DNA of 13,916 bases, taken from positions 1 through 13,916 of the forward strand of contig DAOVAG010000008.1 of NCBI GenBank assembly GCA_030671165.1, written 5' to 3'. Source of the stretch: Candidatus Bathyarchaeota archaeon (GTDB taxonomy: Archaea; Thermoproteota; Bathyarchaeia; RBG-16-48-13; GCA-020355125). Below the pieces are notes generated by a model. It did not search any database, had not been told where the DNA came from, and was given only the letters and a program-made list of their open reading frames with translations. Position numbers and translations under genes: made by a program. Positions 5,262-12,462 of the stretch are shown here, one piece after another; position 1 is the stretch's first letter; the number at the start of each line of letters is the position of its first letter.

Positions 5262-7637
5262 TTACTTGGCTAGAATTTTTTGTTTTATGACATCGCGTTT
5301 CTCATAGGGGAGGGGACCAAATTTTTTAATTCTGTCTGTGAATCTAATAAACAAATCCGCTGCTTTCTTGTAAACGGGTAAAGGTACATAACTGTAACGA
5401 ATTCTCATTCTTTTTATTCCGAACTCTGCAAGGGAATGACTCATCTCAAGCATCCTCTTCCTTGTGAACTCTTCATCAATGTCTTGTTGGCCTTCAATCA
5501 TGAGGATACCGTCAGCTCCAAACATAAAAGCGTAAAGTAGATGTTTTAAGCCTAGAATTGCCGTTGATGGAATCGAGACTATTCGAATGTTTTCGGGATA
5601 GTCTATACGGGCAAGTCCAAGAAAATCCATTCCAGTATAACCAACATTCTTATCAACAAAAGCGATTATTCTCACTTCATTATCTTCTTTATCCATGAGT
5701 ACGCCACGTAATTGAGCAATTAACTGCTTTGTTGTTGAATTCTTAAAATCAATAGATTCTTGTGGACAGACTGGAATACAAGCACTACAACCAGTACACA
5801 TAAATAGATCAATGGTTGCTTTCCCTTCCAGTATGGTTATTGCGTTTGATGGACAAGTCTGAAGGCAAATTCCGCATCCATCGCATAACTCTGCTTTAAC
5901 AAAGGCCTTTTCAGGACTTGTAGTTATGTATTCGCTCTTTAGGAACAATGAAGCTTTGGCAGCAGCTGCTAAAGCATCAGAAACGGTATCTCGGACATCT
6001 TTTGGGCTTAATGCACATCCACATGCGAAGATTCCGGTAATCAAAGAATCAACAGGATCAAGTTTTGGATGTCTCTCCTGTATGAATCCATCTTCACCCA
6101 AGGAAAGTTTAATTTTACTAGCTAAGTCTTTTAATCCAGAGGATGGAATCATAGGTGTAGCTAAAGCAACGAGATCATATTCTTCTTCTGAAACATTACC
6201 TGTTAAAGTGTCTTCAACAATAACATTAAGCCTGTTGTTTTTATTCTTCCAGATATCAGCTACTTTTCCACGTGTAAAAATAACTCCAGCTTCCTGGTTT
6301 CGCCAATAAAGCTCTTCATAACCTTTACCAGTTGCTCTAATATCTGTGTAATAAATGTGAACATCAATACTCAGCATTTTTTTTAAGACGTAAGCCTGTT
6401 TCATTGCGTACATGCAGCAGATGCGACTGCAGTATGGAACATGATTTTTATCTCTGGAACCAGCGCAAAGAAGTATTGCAATTTTTTTTACGTTATTACC
6501 AGTCATTGTTACGTTACCCTCTGTTGGTCCTGAAGCTGAGGTTAACCGTTCCAATTCCATCATCGAAATTACATTATCATAGATTCCATATCCATAATTT
6601 GTAAGTCTTTTTGCATCATAAAGTTCATAGCCAGTTGCCATTATAATAGCGCCTACATGTAAATCGATTATTTCGGGTTGTTGTTCGAAGTTTATGGCTT
6701 GTCTGGTACAGGCTTGAAAGCATTTATCGCAAGCTAAAGTATCTGATTTGAAACAGAGGTCTCTGTCAATTATGTAAGTTGCAGGAACAGCTTGGGGGAA
6801 GGGTACATAGATAGCATGTCTTACTGCCATTCCTTCCTCGAATTCATTTGGAACAATTACTGGACAAACATCGACACAGTCATTGCAACTTGTACACTCC
6901 TTTATGACGTATCGAGGTTTTTTTAAAATTTTTACATTGAAATTTCCTGGACGTCCAGTTATATCCAACACTTCTGAATATGCAAGTAAATTCACGTTGA
7001 GGTTTCTTCCAATCTCAGCCATCTTTGGTGCAAGAATACATTGAGCGCAGTCGAGAGTTGGAAAGACCTTTGTTAGTTTTGACATATTTCCACCTATGCT
7101 AGGGTTTTTCTCTACAAGATGAACCTTAAAATCTAGATTACTAAGTTGAAGAGCTGAAGTTATTCCGGCTATACCGCCTCCAATAATAAGAATATCACGT
7201 GAACCTTTTTCACTTATAGTTTCTAAAGGTTCAAGCTCTAGACTTCTCTCATAGCTACCTCTAATTAGGTTTAGAGCCTTTTTTGTAGCTATTATAGAGG
7301 CTTGTGGACCATGAATCCAAGAGCAATGTTCTCGAATGTTTACAAATTCTAGCATATATTGGTTTAAACCTGCAAAATCTAAAACATTTTTAAAAGTTGT
7401 AAGGTGCATTCTAGGAGTACAGCAAGCAACTATAATTCTATCTACATTCTTCTCTTTAATCGTTTTAATTATCATTTCCTGAGCGGGTTGAGAGCATAAA
7501 TATTTGTTCTGTTCTGCTACAATAACTTTATCCCAATTTTTAATTTGATCATGTATTGTAGATAAATTAATGACGTCACTAATATTTCCACCACACTCAC
7601 AAAGAAAGATACCTATTCTTTGCAGCTTATTTTCCAT
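5262..7637 (-). CDS. HdrA-like flavin/iron-sulfur protein with cysteine-free MvhD-like C-terminal domain
   Basis: Homologue of heterodisulfide reductase subunit A, the flavin-containing core of cytosolic Hdr electron-bifurcating complexes. Order of parts in 791 residues: N-terminal domain with FLCECGGNIS (11-20) and ACCTPRMH (71-78); FAD Rossmann motif GGGIAG (153-158); TLDCAQC (194-200); an inserted ferredoxin region with C248/C251/C254/C258 and C295/C303/C306/C310; the HdrA-type cluster motif C391, C403, C407, C408; and two C-terminal [4Fe-4S] motifs (C585/C588/C591/C595 and C614/C617/C620/C624). Residues 655-770 follow, resembling MvhD/FrhD of hydrogenase complexes, but with no cysteine after C624. 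The ATG has a GGAGAT ribosome site (7651-7646) eight bases upstream. No HdrB/HdrC or hydrogenase gene adjoins; the divergent HdrD-like gene is the obvious partner. It could pass electrons between NAD(P)H or ferredoxin and Etf or an unknown acceptor; direction and substrate are not readable. Confidence 0.93.
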   Translation of the reverse strand: MENKLQRIGIFLCECGGNISDVINLSTIHDQIKNWDKVIVAEQNKYLCSQPAQEMIIKTIKEKNVDRIIVACCTPRMHLTTFKNVLDFAGLNQYMLEFVNIREHCSWIHGPQASIIATKKALNLIRGSYERSLELEPLETISEKGSRDILIIGGGIAGITSALQLSNLDFKVHLVEKNPSIGGNMSKLTKVFPTLDCAQCILAPKMAEIGRNLNVNLLAYSEVLDITGRPGNFNVKILKKPRYVIKECTSCNDCVDVCPVIVPNEFEEGMAVRHAIYVPFPQAVPATYIIDRDLCFKSDTLACDKCFQACTRQAINFEQQPEIIDLHVGAIIMATGYELYDAKRLTNYGYGIYDNVISMMELERLTSASGPTEGNVTMTGNNVKKIAILLCAGSRDKNHVPYCSRICCMYAMKQAYVLKKMLSIDVHIYYTDIRATGKGYEELYWRNQEAGVIFTRGKVADIWKNKNNRLNVIVEDTLTGNVSEEEYDLVALATPMIPSSGLKDLASKIKLSLGEDGFIQERHPKLDPVDSLITGIFACGCALSPKDVRDTVSDALAAAAKASLFLKSEYITTSPEKAFVKAELCDGCGICLQTCPSNAITILEGKATIDLFMCTGCSACIPVCPQESIDFKNSTTKQLIAQLRGVLMDKEDNEVRIIAFVDKNVGYTGMDFLGLARIDYPENIRIVSIPSTAILGLKHLLYAFMFGADGILMIEGQQDIDEEFTRKRMLEMSHSLAEFGIKRMRIRYSYVPLPVYKKAADLFIRFTDRIKKFGPLPYEKRDVIKQKILAK

Positions 7638-7728
7638 TCACTGATATCTCCGTTTCCTAGTATATATGTGGAAGATGATATACAAGAAAAAATACTTAAA
7701 CCTTATATTCTTATTTTAGCAGATCGTT
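7638..7728. promoter_or_regulatory. Divergent promoter region between hdrA-like and hdrD-like genes
   Basis: The 91-base gap holds two TATA-like elements. AATACTTAAACC near 7691-7702 is about 30 bases before the + strand ATG (7729), which has no Shine-Dalgarno and so may be leaderless; read on the other strand the same element would give a short leader carrying the GGAGAT of the hdrA-like gene. A second element, TATATATG at 7661-7668, is about 27 bases from the minus-strand ATG. Shared control of the two genes is likely from the layout; the exact start sites are not certain. Confidence 0.45.
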
Positions 7729-8847
7729 ATGTTGGAAATGAATCTGCAAGAATTAGTTGAGAAACATAAGCTACTTGAATGCATTCACTGCGGAATGTGT
7801 TCAGGAGGTTGTCCTGTTTCGAGAAAGACTAACTTGAATGTTAGAAAGTATATGCGAGAGGTTGCAGTTTATAACGAAGAAATTAAACCGCCACAGAATG
7901 AACTGTGGAGTTGTACAACCTGTGCTTCATGTGGAATACGATGTCCTAAGGACATTAATCCTTACGAGTTTTTAATAGATATCCGCAGTTTGGAAGTTGA
8001 AAAAGGGAGAATTGCACCCACGATTCGAGATGCATTAGAAACTATCTTTAACAATGGTAATCCTTGGGGGAGAATAAGAAGTCAAAGATCTGAATGGACT
8101 CGAGAATTAAATGTTAAACATATTTCACAAGGTGCTGACACCCTATATTATGTTGGTTGTACATCTGCGTACGATCCTCAAGTCCAAAACGTACCAAAAA
8201 GCCTTGTCAAATGTTTGAATAAAGCTAAAGTAGACTTTGGAATTTTAGGCGATGAAGAAAACTGTTGCGGAAGTGAAGTTTATGGAATGGGAGAAAAAGG
8301 TTTATTTGAAGTTTTGATCGAAGAAAACATGAAGCATTTCGTCAAGTATGGTATAAAGAATGTTATTGTGAATTGTCCACACGCTTATAATACTTTTAAA
8401 AATCGATATGGACAAACTTCATTTAAAATACAACATCACACTCAATTACTTGCTACTTTAATTGAAAATGAAAAAATATCCTTCTCTAAAGAACTAAATA
8501 AGAAGGTCATCTATCATGATCCATGTTTTTTAGGTAAACAGAACGGTATCTACGATGAACCTCGTAAAATAATCGAAAGTATACCCGGTGTAGAATTATT
8601 AGAATTCGACCGTTCAAGAGACCGAAGTCTCTGCTGTGAAGGAGGAGGTGGAAGAATGTGGATCGATATCCCTGGAGAGCGTCTTGCAGAAATCCGTGTC
8701 AGAAATGCTGTTGAATATGGGGCAGAAATATTGGCTGTATCATGTCCATTCTGTCTCTTAACATTTGAAGATGCAATTAAGACAACAGGTCTCGAAAAGA
8801 AAATATGTGTAATGGATGTAGCAGAATTGGTTTCACTCACACTATAA
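7729..8847 (+). CDS. HdrD-like (HdrC+HdrB fusion) iron-sulfur oxidoreductase with CCG domains
   Basis: Fe-S oxidoreductase of the HdrD/GlpC/LldE class. The first ~110 of its 372 residues are HdrC-like with two [4Fe-4S] motifs: C18/C21/C24/C28 and C62/C65/C68/C72. Residues 139-365 carry two CCG domains. The second is complete (C266, C302-C303, C339-x-x-C342) and should bind the non-cubane cluster typical of HdrB. The first has C144, C179-C180 and C216 but reads CPHA where the classical motif has CPxC, so it lacks the last ligand, as in many soluble family members. No transmembrane segment or signal peptide is seen, so a cytosolic protein. The start is ATG at 7729; ATG at 7738 is an alternative, and no ribosome site supports either. 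It is divergent from the hdrA-like gene and probably its partner. The substrate could be a disulfide, a quinone-like or Etf-linked carrier, or another thiol; not decided. Confidence 0.92.
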   Translation: MLEMNLQELVEKHKLLECIHCGMCSGGCPVSRKTNLNVRKYMREVAVYNEEIKPPQNELWSCTTCASCGIRCPKDINPYEFLIDIRSLEVEKGRIAPTIRDALETIFNNGNPWGRIRSQRSEWTRELNVKHISQGADTLYYVGCTSAYDPQVQNVPKSLVKCLNKAKVDFGILGDEENCCGSEVYGMGEKGLFEVLIEENMKHFVKYGIKNVIVNCPHAYNTFKNRYGQTSFKIQHHTQLLATLIENEKISFSKELNKKVIYHDPCFLGKQNGIYDEPRKIIESIPGVELLEFDRSRDRSLCCEGGGGRMWIDIPGERLAEIRVRNAVEYGAEILAVSCPFCLLTFEDAIKTTGLEKKICVMDVAELVSLTL

Positions 8848-8912
8848 AGATAGCATATTTTTGGATAATTACAGTATTTCACTTAAATTACTTTCATAAT
8901 TTTACTTATACA

Positions 8913-8920
8913 CTTAAAAA
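8913..8920 (+). promoter_or_regulatory. Possible TATA box upstream of the HMG-CoA synthase gene
   Basis: The 124-base gap after the hdrD-like gene is very AT-rich. CTTAAAAA at 8913-8920 would predict a start near 8943 and a leader of about 30 bases. Other AT strings nearby compete, so the call is weak. A separate promoter is nevertheless plausible, because the gap is long compared with the gaps inside the operons of this window. Confidence 0.25.
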
Positions 8921-8971
8921 CTTGGAATATTACATAAAATAGCTCACATACAACAATCGGGATGTAGGTTT

Positions 8972-10339
8972 TTGAAGAAAAAAGTTGGTATAGATGATTT
9001 GGCAGTGTATATTCCCAAACTTTACCTCGATGCAGAAGAATTAGCAAAGGCTCGAGGGATCGATCCCGGTAAGATCACGAAGGGGCTTGGAATAGAGAAA
9101 ATGTCTATTCCTGATGCACATGAAGATGCTGCAACTATGGCTGCAATGGCGGCTCTGCAACTGATGAAGAAAAATAATCTTAATCCAAAAGATATAGATT
9201 TCATCCATGTCGCGACTGAAACAGGTCCAGATGCTGCAAAACCAATATCATGTTATGTCCAAGGTATGTTAGAGCAAGTATATGGGGAAAGATGTTTAGA
9301 TCATATAGGGGCACCAGAGACTAAATTTGCTTGTGTGGGAGCGACATATGCTTTGATAGATCGGTTAGCATATATCGCTTCAGGATGGAATAAACGTAAA
9401 TATGCTATTGTCATAGCTACAGACATTGCAAAATATGATCTATATTCTTCAGGTGAGTCAACTCAAGGAGCAGCTGCAGTTGCGTTACTTTTAAAAGAAA
9501 ATCCTCGTCTTTTAGCTTATGAACCTGAATTTACTGGTTTTGGGACAGTAGATGATAGGGACTTTTATAGACCCATTGAGAGAACTACAGCTGTTGTTGA
9601 TGGACAATATTCTATTGGATGTTATCTTCGAAATATGAGAATCGCGACCGATATGTATAAAAATAATTTAATAAAATTTAACATAATCAAATCAGATCAA
9701 GAAAACTTGAGCGATAAACTTGATTTAATATCATTTCACTCTCCTTTTCCAAAAATGGTTCAGTACGCTTTTGCCTCATTTTTAATACATGATTGGAGAC
9801 GTTTCCCAAGATGGGATAATATTTTATCTAAGATAGGACCCGAACCTCCTAGAAAAGGCTTAACAAATGTAGAGTTTTATGTATCTAAAGATTACAAACG
9901 ATTTAGAAGCCGTTTTTCAAAAATAGAGGAGTTTAGAGATGAATATAATGCGAAAGTTGCAAATTCATTGATTGCCTTAAAGCTCATCGGTAATTCTTAT
10001 ACAGCTTCTGTATGGTTATGTATGGCAAGTCACTTTGGGAATGGAAGAGACAATTTAGACGATAAAAGATTGGGCGTATGTTCCTATGGTAGTGGAAGTA
10101 GCGCGATAGCGTGCAGTTTCATTATTCAACCAGAATATAAAGAAGTAATTAAAAAAATAGAATTAATGAGAAATCTTTCTCGTAGGAAAAGGATATCCAT
10201 GGAAGTGTATGAGGATTTACATGAAGGAAGATTCAAAACAGATGAAAGTGTTATATCTCCTAAGAAAGAATTCGCTTTAGACTATATTGGTAAAGAGGAT
10301 AAAAACGTAGGTTACAGATATTATAAATATATTGAGTAA
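8972..10339 (+). CDS. mvaS: Hydroxymethylglutaryl-CoA synthase, bacterial/eukaryotic MvaS type (TTG start)
   Basis: Condenses acetyl-CoA with acetoacetyl-CoA to HMG-CoA, the step before HMG-CoA reductase in mevalonate (archaeal lipid) synthesis. The complete triad is visible: Glu83 in VATETGPDAAKP, nucleophile Cys121 in ETKFACVGATYA, and His256 in SFHSPFPKM. GESTQGAAAVA (161-171), GNSYTASVW (340-348) and SYGSGSSA (371-378) also match the MvaS pattern, and the C-terminal tail to the final YRYYKYIE aligns with that type. At 455 residues it is longer than bacterial MvaS (about 390) and than the archaeal form (about 350); the extra length lies mostly around residues 270-325. The start is TTG at 8972, which gives an N-terminus (MKKKVGIDDLAVYIPK) typical of the family; the ribosome site is weak (TAGG). 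Its classic archaeal partners, thiolase and DUF35, are about 6 kb away on the other strand. A paralogue acting on another 3-oxoacyl-CoA is possible. Confidence 0.92.
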   Translation: MKKKVGIDDLAVYIPKLYLDAEELAKARGIDPGKITKGLGIEKMSIPDAHEDAATMAAMAALQLMKKNNLNPKDIDFIHVATETGPDAAKPISCYVQGMLEQVYGERCLDHIGAPETKFACVGATYALIDRLAYIASGWNKRKYAIVIATDIAKYDLYSSGESTQGAAAVALLLKENPRLLAYEPEFTGFGTVDDRDFYRPIERTTAVVDGQYSIGCYLRNMRIATDMYKNNLIKFNIIKSDQENLSDKLDLISFHSPFPKMVQYAFASFLIHDWRRFPRWDNILSKIGPEPPRKGLTNVEFYVSKDYKRFRSRFSKIEEFRDEYNAKVANSLIALKLIGNSYTASVWLCMASHFGNGRDNLDDKRLGVCSYGSGSSAIACSFIIQPEYKEVIKKIELMRNLSRRKRISMEVYEDLHEGRFKTDESVISPKKEFALDYIGKEDKNVGYRYYKYIE

Positions 10340-10342
10340 CAT

Positions 10343-10357
10343 TCGTTGATTAAACGA
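10343..10357 (+). other. Small hairpin after mvaS stop
   Basis: TCGTT (10343-10347) and AACGA (10353-10357) form a five-base stem with a five-base loop, four bases after the mvaS stop. There is no T-run directly behind it. It could protect the 3' end or be chance. Confidence 0.3.
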
Positions 10358-10376
10358 TGGGATAAATTGATTAACT

Positions 10377-10396
10377 TACCTTTTTAAAAAAAGGTA
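10377..10396 (+). terminator. A/T palindrome with GGTA/TACC ends, possible mvaS transcript end
   Basis: A 20-base near-palindrome reads TACC, five T, seven A, GGTA. It can form an eight- or nine-base stem and carries T-runs on both strands, followed by T-rich DNA. Its position 38-57 bases past the mvaS stop fits a termination or 3'-end site. Confidence 0.4.
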
Positions 10397-10427
10397 GATT
10401 GTTTTAGTTGTAGCATTTATTGTTTTA

Positions 10428-10490
10428 CTGGTGGGATAGAACACCCTCCAGAAAGGCGGATTGTCTAAGTACGGTGATCTGAATTTTTTT
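10428..10490 (+). other. GC-rich hairpin followed by T7: candidate structured RNA or leader element
   Basis: CTGG-T-GGG (10428-10435) pairs with CCC-T-CCAG (10444-10451): seven pairs, one T-T mismatch and an eight-base loop ATAGAACA. About 30 less-structured bases with a GC content well above the surroundings follow, then a T7 run at 10484-10490. No reading frame of note covers the stretch. It lies upstream of the SDR promoter, so it is either the tail of the mvaS transcript or a separate small RNA. No known RNA family was recognised. Confidence 0.35.
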
Positions 10491-10502
10491 CTATATTAAT
10501 GA

Positions 10503-10556
10503 CTTTGGTTGAGAAGTACATATCTCTTAAATCTTTTATATAAAGAATAACCAAAG
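10503..10556 (+). promoter_or_regulatory. Promoter of the SDR-dehydrogenase-E1 module, TATA box inside an 8-base inverted repeat
   Basis: TTTATATAAA at 10535-10544 is a strong archaeal TATA box. It predicts transcription start near 10565, immediately before the Shine-Dalgarno AGGAGA (10565-10570) of the GTG start at 10577, so spacing is coherent. A perfect inverted repeat CTTTGGTT (10503-10510) / AACCAAAG (10549-10556) encloses the TATA box; a regulator bound to both arms could block promoter access. The repeat is seen directly; its operator role is inferred. Confidence 0.6.
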
Positions 10557-10576
10557 AATCAATTAGGAGATAAGTT

Positions 10577-11347
10577 GTGGGTAGATTAGAAAATAAAATT
10601 GCTATAGTTACTGGAGGGGCGAAAGGAATAGGCAGAGGTATAGCGTTATCTTTTGCAAAAGAAGGAGCTGATGTAACTATCGCAGATATAAATATTGAGT
10701 TAGCTGAAAATACTGCTGAAGAAATTAGAGCTTTGGGTCGTCAAGTAATGATTGTAAAAACTGATGTCAGGAAAGAAAAAGAAGTTAATGAGATGGTTAG
10801 GAAGACTCTTGAGAAATTTGGAAAGATCGATATCCTTGTAAATAACGCGGGGACTATTGCGCCCAGTCACATTGATAATGTGCATGCGAGTGCTTTGGAG
10901 TGGAAAGAAGATGAGTGGGATGTAACATTAGACACTAATTTGAAGGGGACTTTTTTTTGCTGTAAGTTTGTGATTCCTCTTATGAAGAAACAAAAGAGCG
11001 GAAAAATAGTCAACATTTCATCAAGTGCTGGTAGGAGAAGGCGAAGAAGCGGGTCGTTGGCTCACTATGCGGCCTCTAAAGCTGCAGTTATAAATTACAC
11101 TGAAAGCATTGCAGCTGTTTTAGGGGAATATGGGATTACAGCTAATGCGATTTGTCCCTATTTTATTTGGACAGATCTATGGAAAGCTGGAGTTGGGGGG
11201 GAGCAAAATAAAGTGAGATTTGATAAAATTGTGCAGTCATCATTGTTAAAAAGGGCTACTACTCCTGAAAATATTGGTGCCTTAGCAGTATTTTTAGCGT
11301 CGGAAGATGCCGATGATATCACGGCACAAGTGATTGATATAGGATAG
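10577..11347 (+). CDS. Short-chain dehydrogenase/reductase (classical SDR), GTG start
   Basis: NAD(P)-dependent oxidoreductase of the classical SDR family. In 256 residues: the cofactor glycine motif TGGAKGIG (12-19), Asp37 at the end of beta-2 (ADIN) favouring NAD(H), NNAG at 89-92, the catalytic serine region NISSS (146-150) and YAASK with Tyr164/Lys168. Five arginines in a row (153-157) lie between the catalytic Ser and Tyr. The protein stops at QVIDIG, a few residues short of the usual end. The start is GTG at 10577, seven bases after an AGGAG ribosome site. First gene of a + strand module with a Zn-type dehydrogenase (43 bases downstream) and a thiamine-dependent E1. The context suggests a hydroxy/keto interconversion such as a diol or acyloin, but the fold alone does not fix the substrate; 3-oxoacyl reductase is an alternative. 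Confidence 0.93.
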   Translation: MGRLENKIAIVTGGAKGIGRGIALSFAKEGADVTIADINIELAENTAEEIRALGRQVMIVKTDVRKEKEVNEMVRKTLEKFGKIDILVNNAGTIAPSHIDNVHASALEWKEDEWDVTLDTNLKGTFFCCKFVIPLMKKQKSGKIVNISSSAGRRRRRSGSLAHYAASKAAVINYTESIAAVLGEYGITANAICPYFIWTDLWKAGVGGEQNKVRFDKIVQSSLLKRATTPENIGALAVFLASEDADDITAQVIDIG

Positions 11348-11390
11348 TTTAGTTCAAATATTTTTCTCGAAAGTAAGGAGTCGAAGAAAT

Positions 11391-12383
11391 ATGAAAGTGG
11401 CTATTCTTGAAGATGCAAATAAGTTTGTAATAAAAGAAGTGCCTAAGCCCGAACTTGGTCCATGTAGTGTAGTTATAAGAATTCGTTATTGTTCAATATG
11501 TGGATCAGATATTCACATGTACAAGTGGGGACCTAAACCTCAAGACCCTTCAGAGGTAAAGTTGGTTAGTTTTCTTGACAGTGTGTTGGGGTTTCCAGCT
11601 TATTTTCTGTTAGGACATCAGATATCTGGGAACATAGTAGAGATAGGCCCTGAAGTAGAGGGATACAACATAGGAGATCGTGTTACGGCTAGAACTCGTG
11701 GAGCATATGCAGATTTCATAATATCAGAGGAATCTCAAGTGTATCATCTTCCAGATGAAGTATCCTATGAACAAGCAGCTTTTGTTGAACCGGTATCAGT
11801 AGCTGTAAGTGCTGTTAGGCGATCGAGGTTTAAATTAGGGGATGTTGTGGTAATTTTAGGTGCAGGACCTATTGGATTATTTACTTTACAATGTGCCAGA
11901 GCTGCAGGAGTTGGGAGAGTATATGTTTCAGAGATATCTGAATTGAGACTTAAAAAAGCAAAAGAATTAGGTGCTGATGAGGTTATTAATGCAAAGAAGG
12001 TTGATGTTGTCAAGAGGATTAATGAGATAACAGGAGGTTTAGGTCCTGATGTCGTTTTTGAGTGTGCTGGTAAACCCGAGACGATGTGGCAGATGCTCAA
12101 TATGCTTCCGAGGCATGGTAAAGGAGTTATCGTTGCAGTCTATGAGAAGCCTTTTGAGATCGATCCTAACCGTATTATGATGAAGAATCTAGATATTGTC
12201 GGGATTCTTCCAACTCGTCGTGAAGGGGGACGGGATCAGTTTAAGATGGCTATAGCCTTAATCAAAACAGGAAAGGTTAGAGTAGATCCAATGATAACAG
12301 CAACCTATTCACTGAATAAGATAAATGAGGCTTTTATTAGCTTGATTAAGGGTGAACAATTGGGAGTTTTGATTAAACCTTGA
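11391..12383 (+). CDS. Zn-type medium-chain dehydrogenase lacking the structural-zinc lobe
   Basis: Medium-chain dehydrogenase/reductase related to threonine, sorbitol and 2,3-butanediol dehydrogenases; NAD-linked alcohol oxidation. Catalytic-site residues: Cys37 in CSICGSDIH (34-42), His76 in GHQISG, where the usual GHE has Gln77 instead of Glu, and Glu133 in FVEPVSVA. The Rossmann motif GAGPIG is at 157-162, with Glu180 at the end of the second strand favouring NAD. The loop that normally carries four cysteines for structural zinc is missing: GDRVTARTRG (96-104) runs straight into AYADFI. The family is usually 340-360 residues, this one 330. The ATG has an AAGGAG site (11375-11380) ten bases upstream. 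Same strand and probably same transcript as the SDR gene. The substrate is unknown; a diol/acyloin role is inferred from the following E1 genes. Confidence 0.92.
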   Translation: MKVAILEDANKFVIKEVPKPELGPCSVVIRIRYCSICGSDIHMYKWGPKPQDPSEVKLVSFLDSVLGFPAYFLLGHQISGNIVEIGPEVEGYNIGDRVTARTRGAYADFIISEESQVYHLPDEVSYEQAAFVEPVSVAVSAVRRSRFKLGDVVVILGAGPIGLFTLQCARAAGVGRVYVSEISELRLKKAKELGADEVINAKKVDVVKRINEITGGLGPDVVFECAGKPETMWQMLNMLPRHGKGVIVAVYEKPFEIDPNRIMMKNLDIVGILPTRREGGRDQFKMAIALIKTGKVRVDPMITATYSLNKINEAFISLIKGEQLGVLIKP

Positions 12384-12426
12384 ATTTAAGGTAATGAAGT
12401 TTAATTTGAGTGAACAAATTAAATAG

Positions 12427-12440
12427 AAGTTTAAACATAT
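12427..12440 (+). promoter_or_regulatory. Possible TATA box before the E1 alpha gene
   Basis: In the 79-base gap after the dehydrogenase gene, TTTAAAC (12430-12436) lies about 30 bases before the ATG at 12463. It could start a separate transcript for the E1 subunits with a minimal leader that still contains GGAGAT (12453-12458). The genes may equally be read through from upstream. Confidence 0.35.
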
Positions 12441-12462
12441 AGAAGTTCTTGTGGAGATTTAA

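Noticed and set aside
5926..6309. 127-codon + strand frame opposite the hdrA-like gene
   Set aside because: Antisense to a clearly conserved protein, no ribosome site and no recognisable motif.
10577..11347. SDR gene as a truncated pseudogene because it ends at QVIDIG
   Set aside because: All cofactor and catalytic motifs are intact and only a few C-terminal residues are missing, within normal variation.
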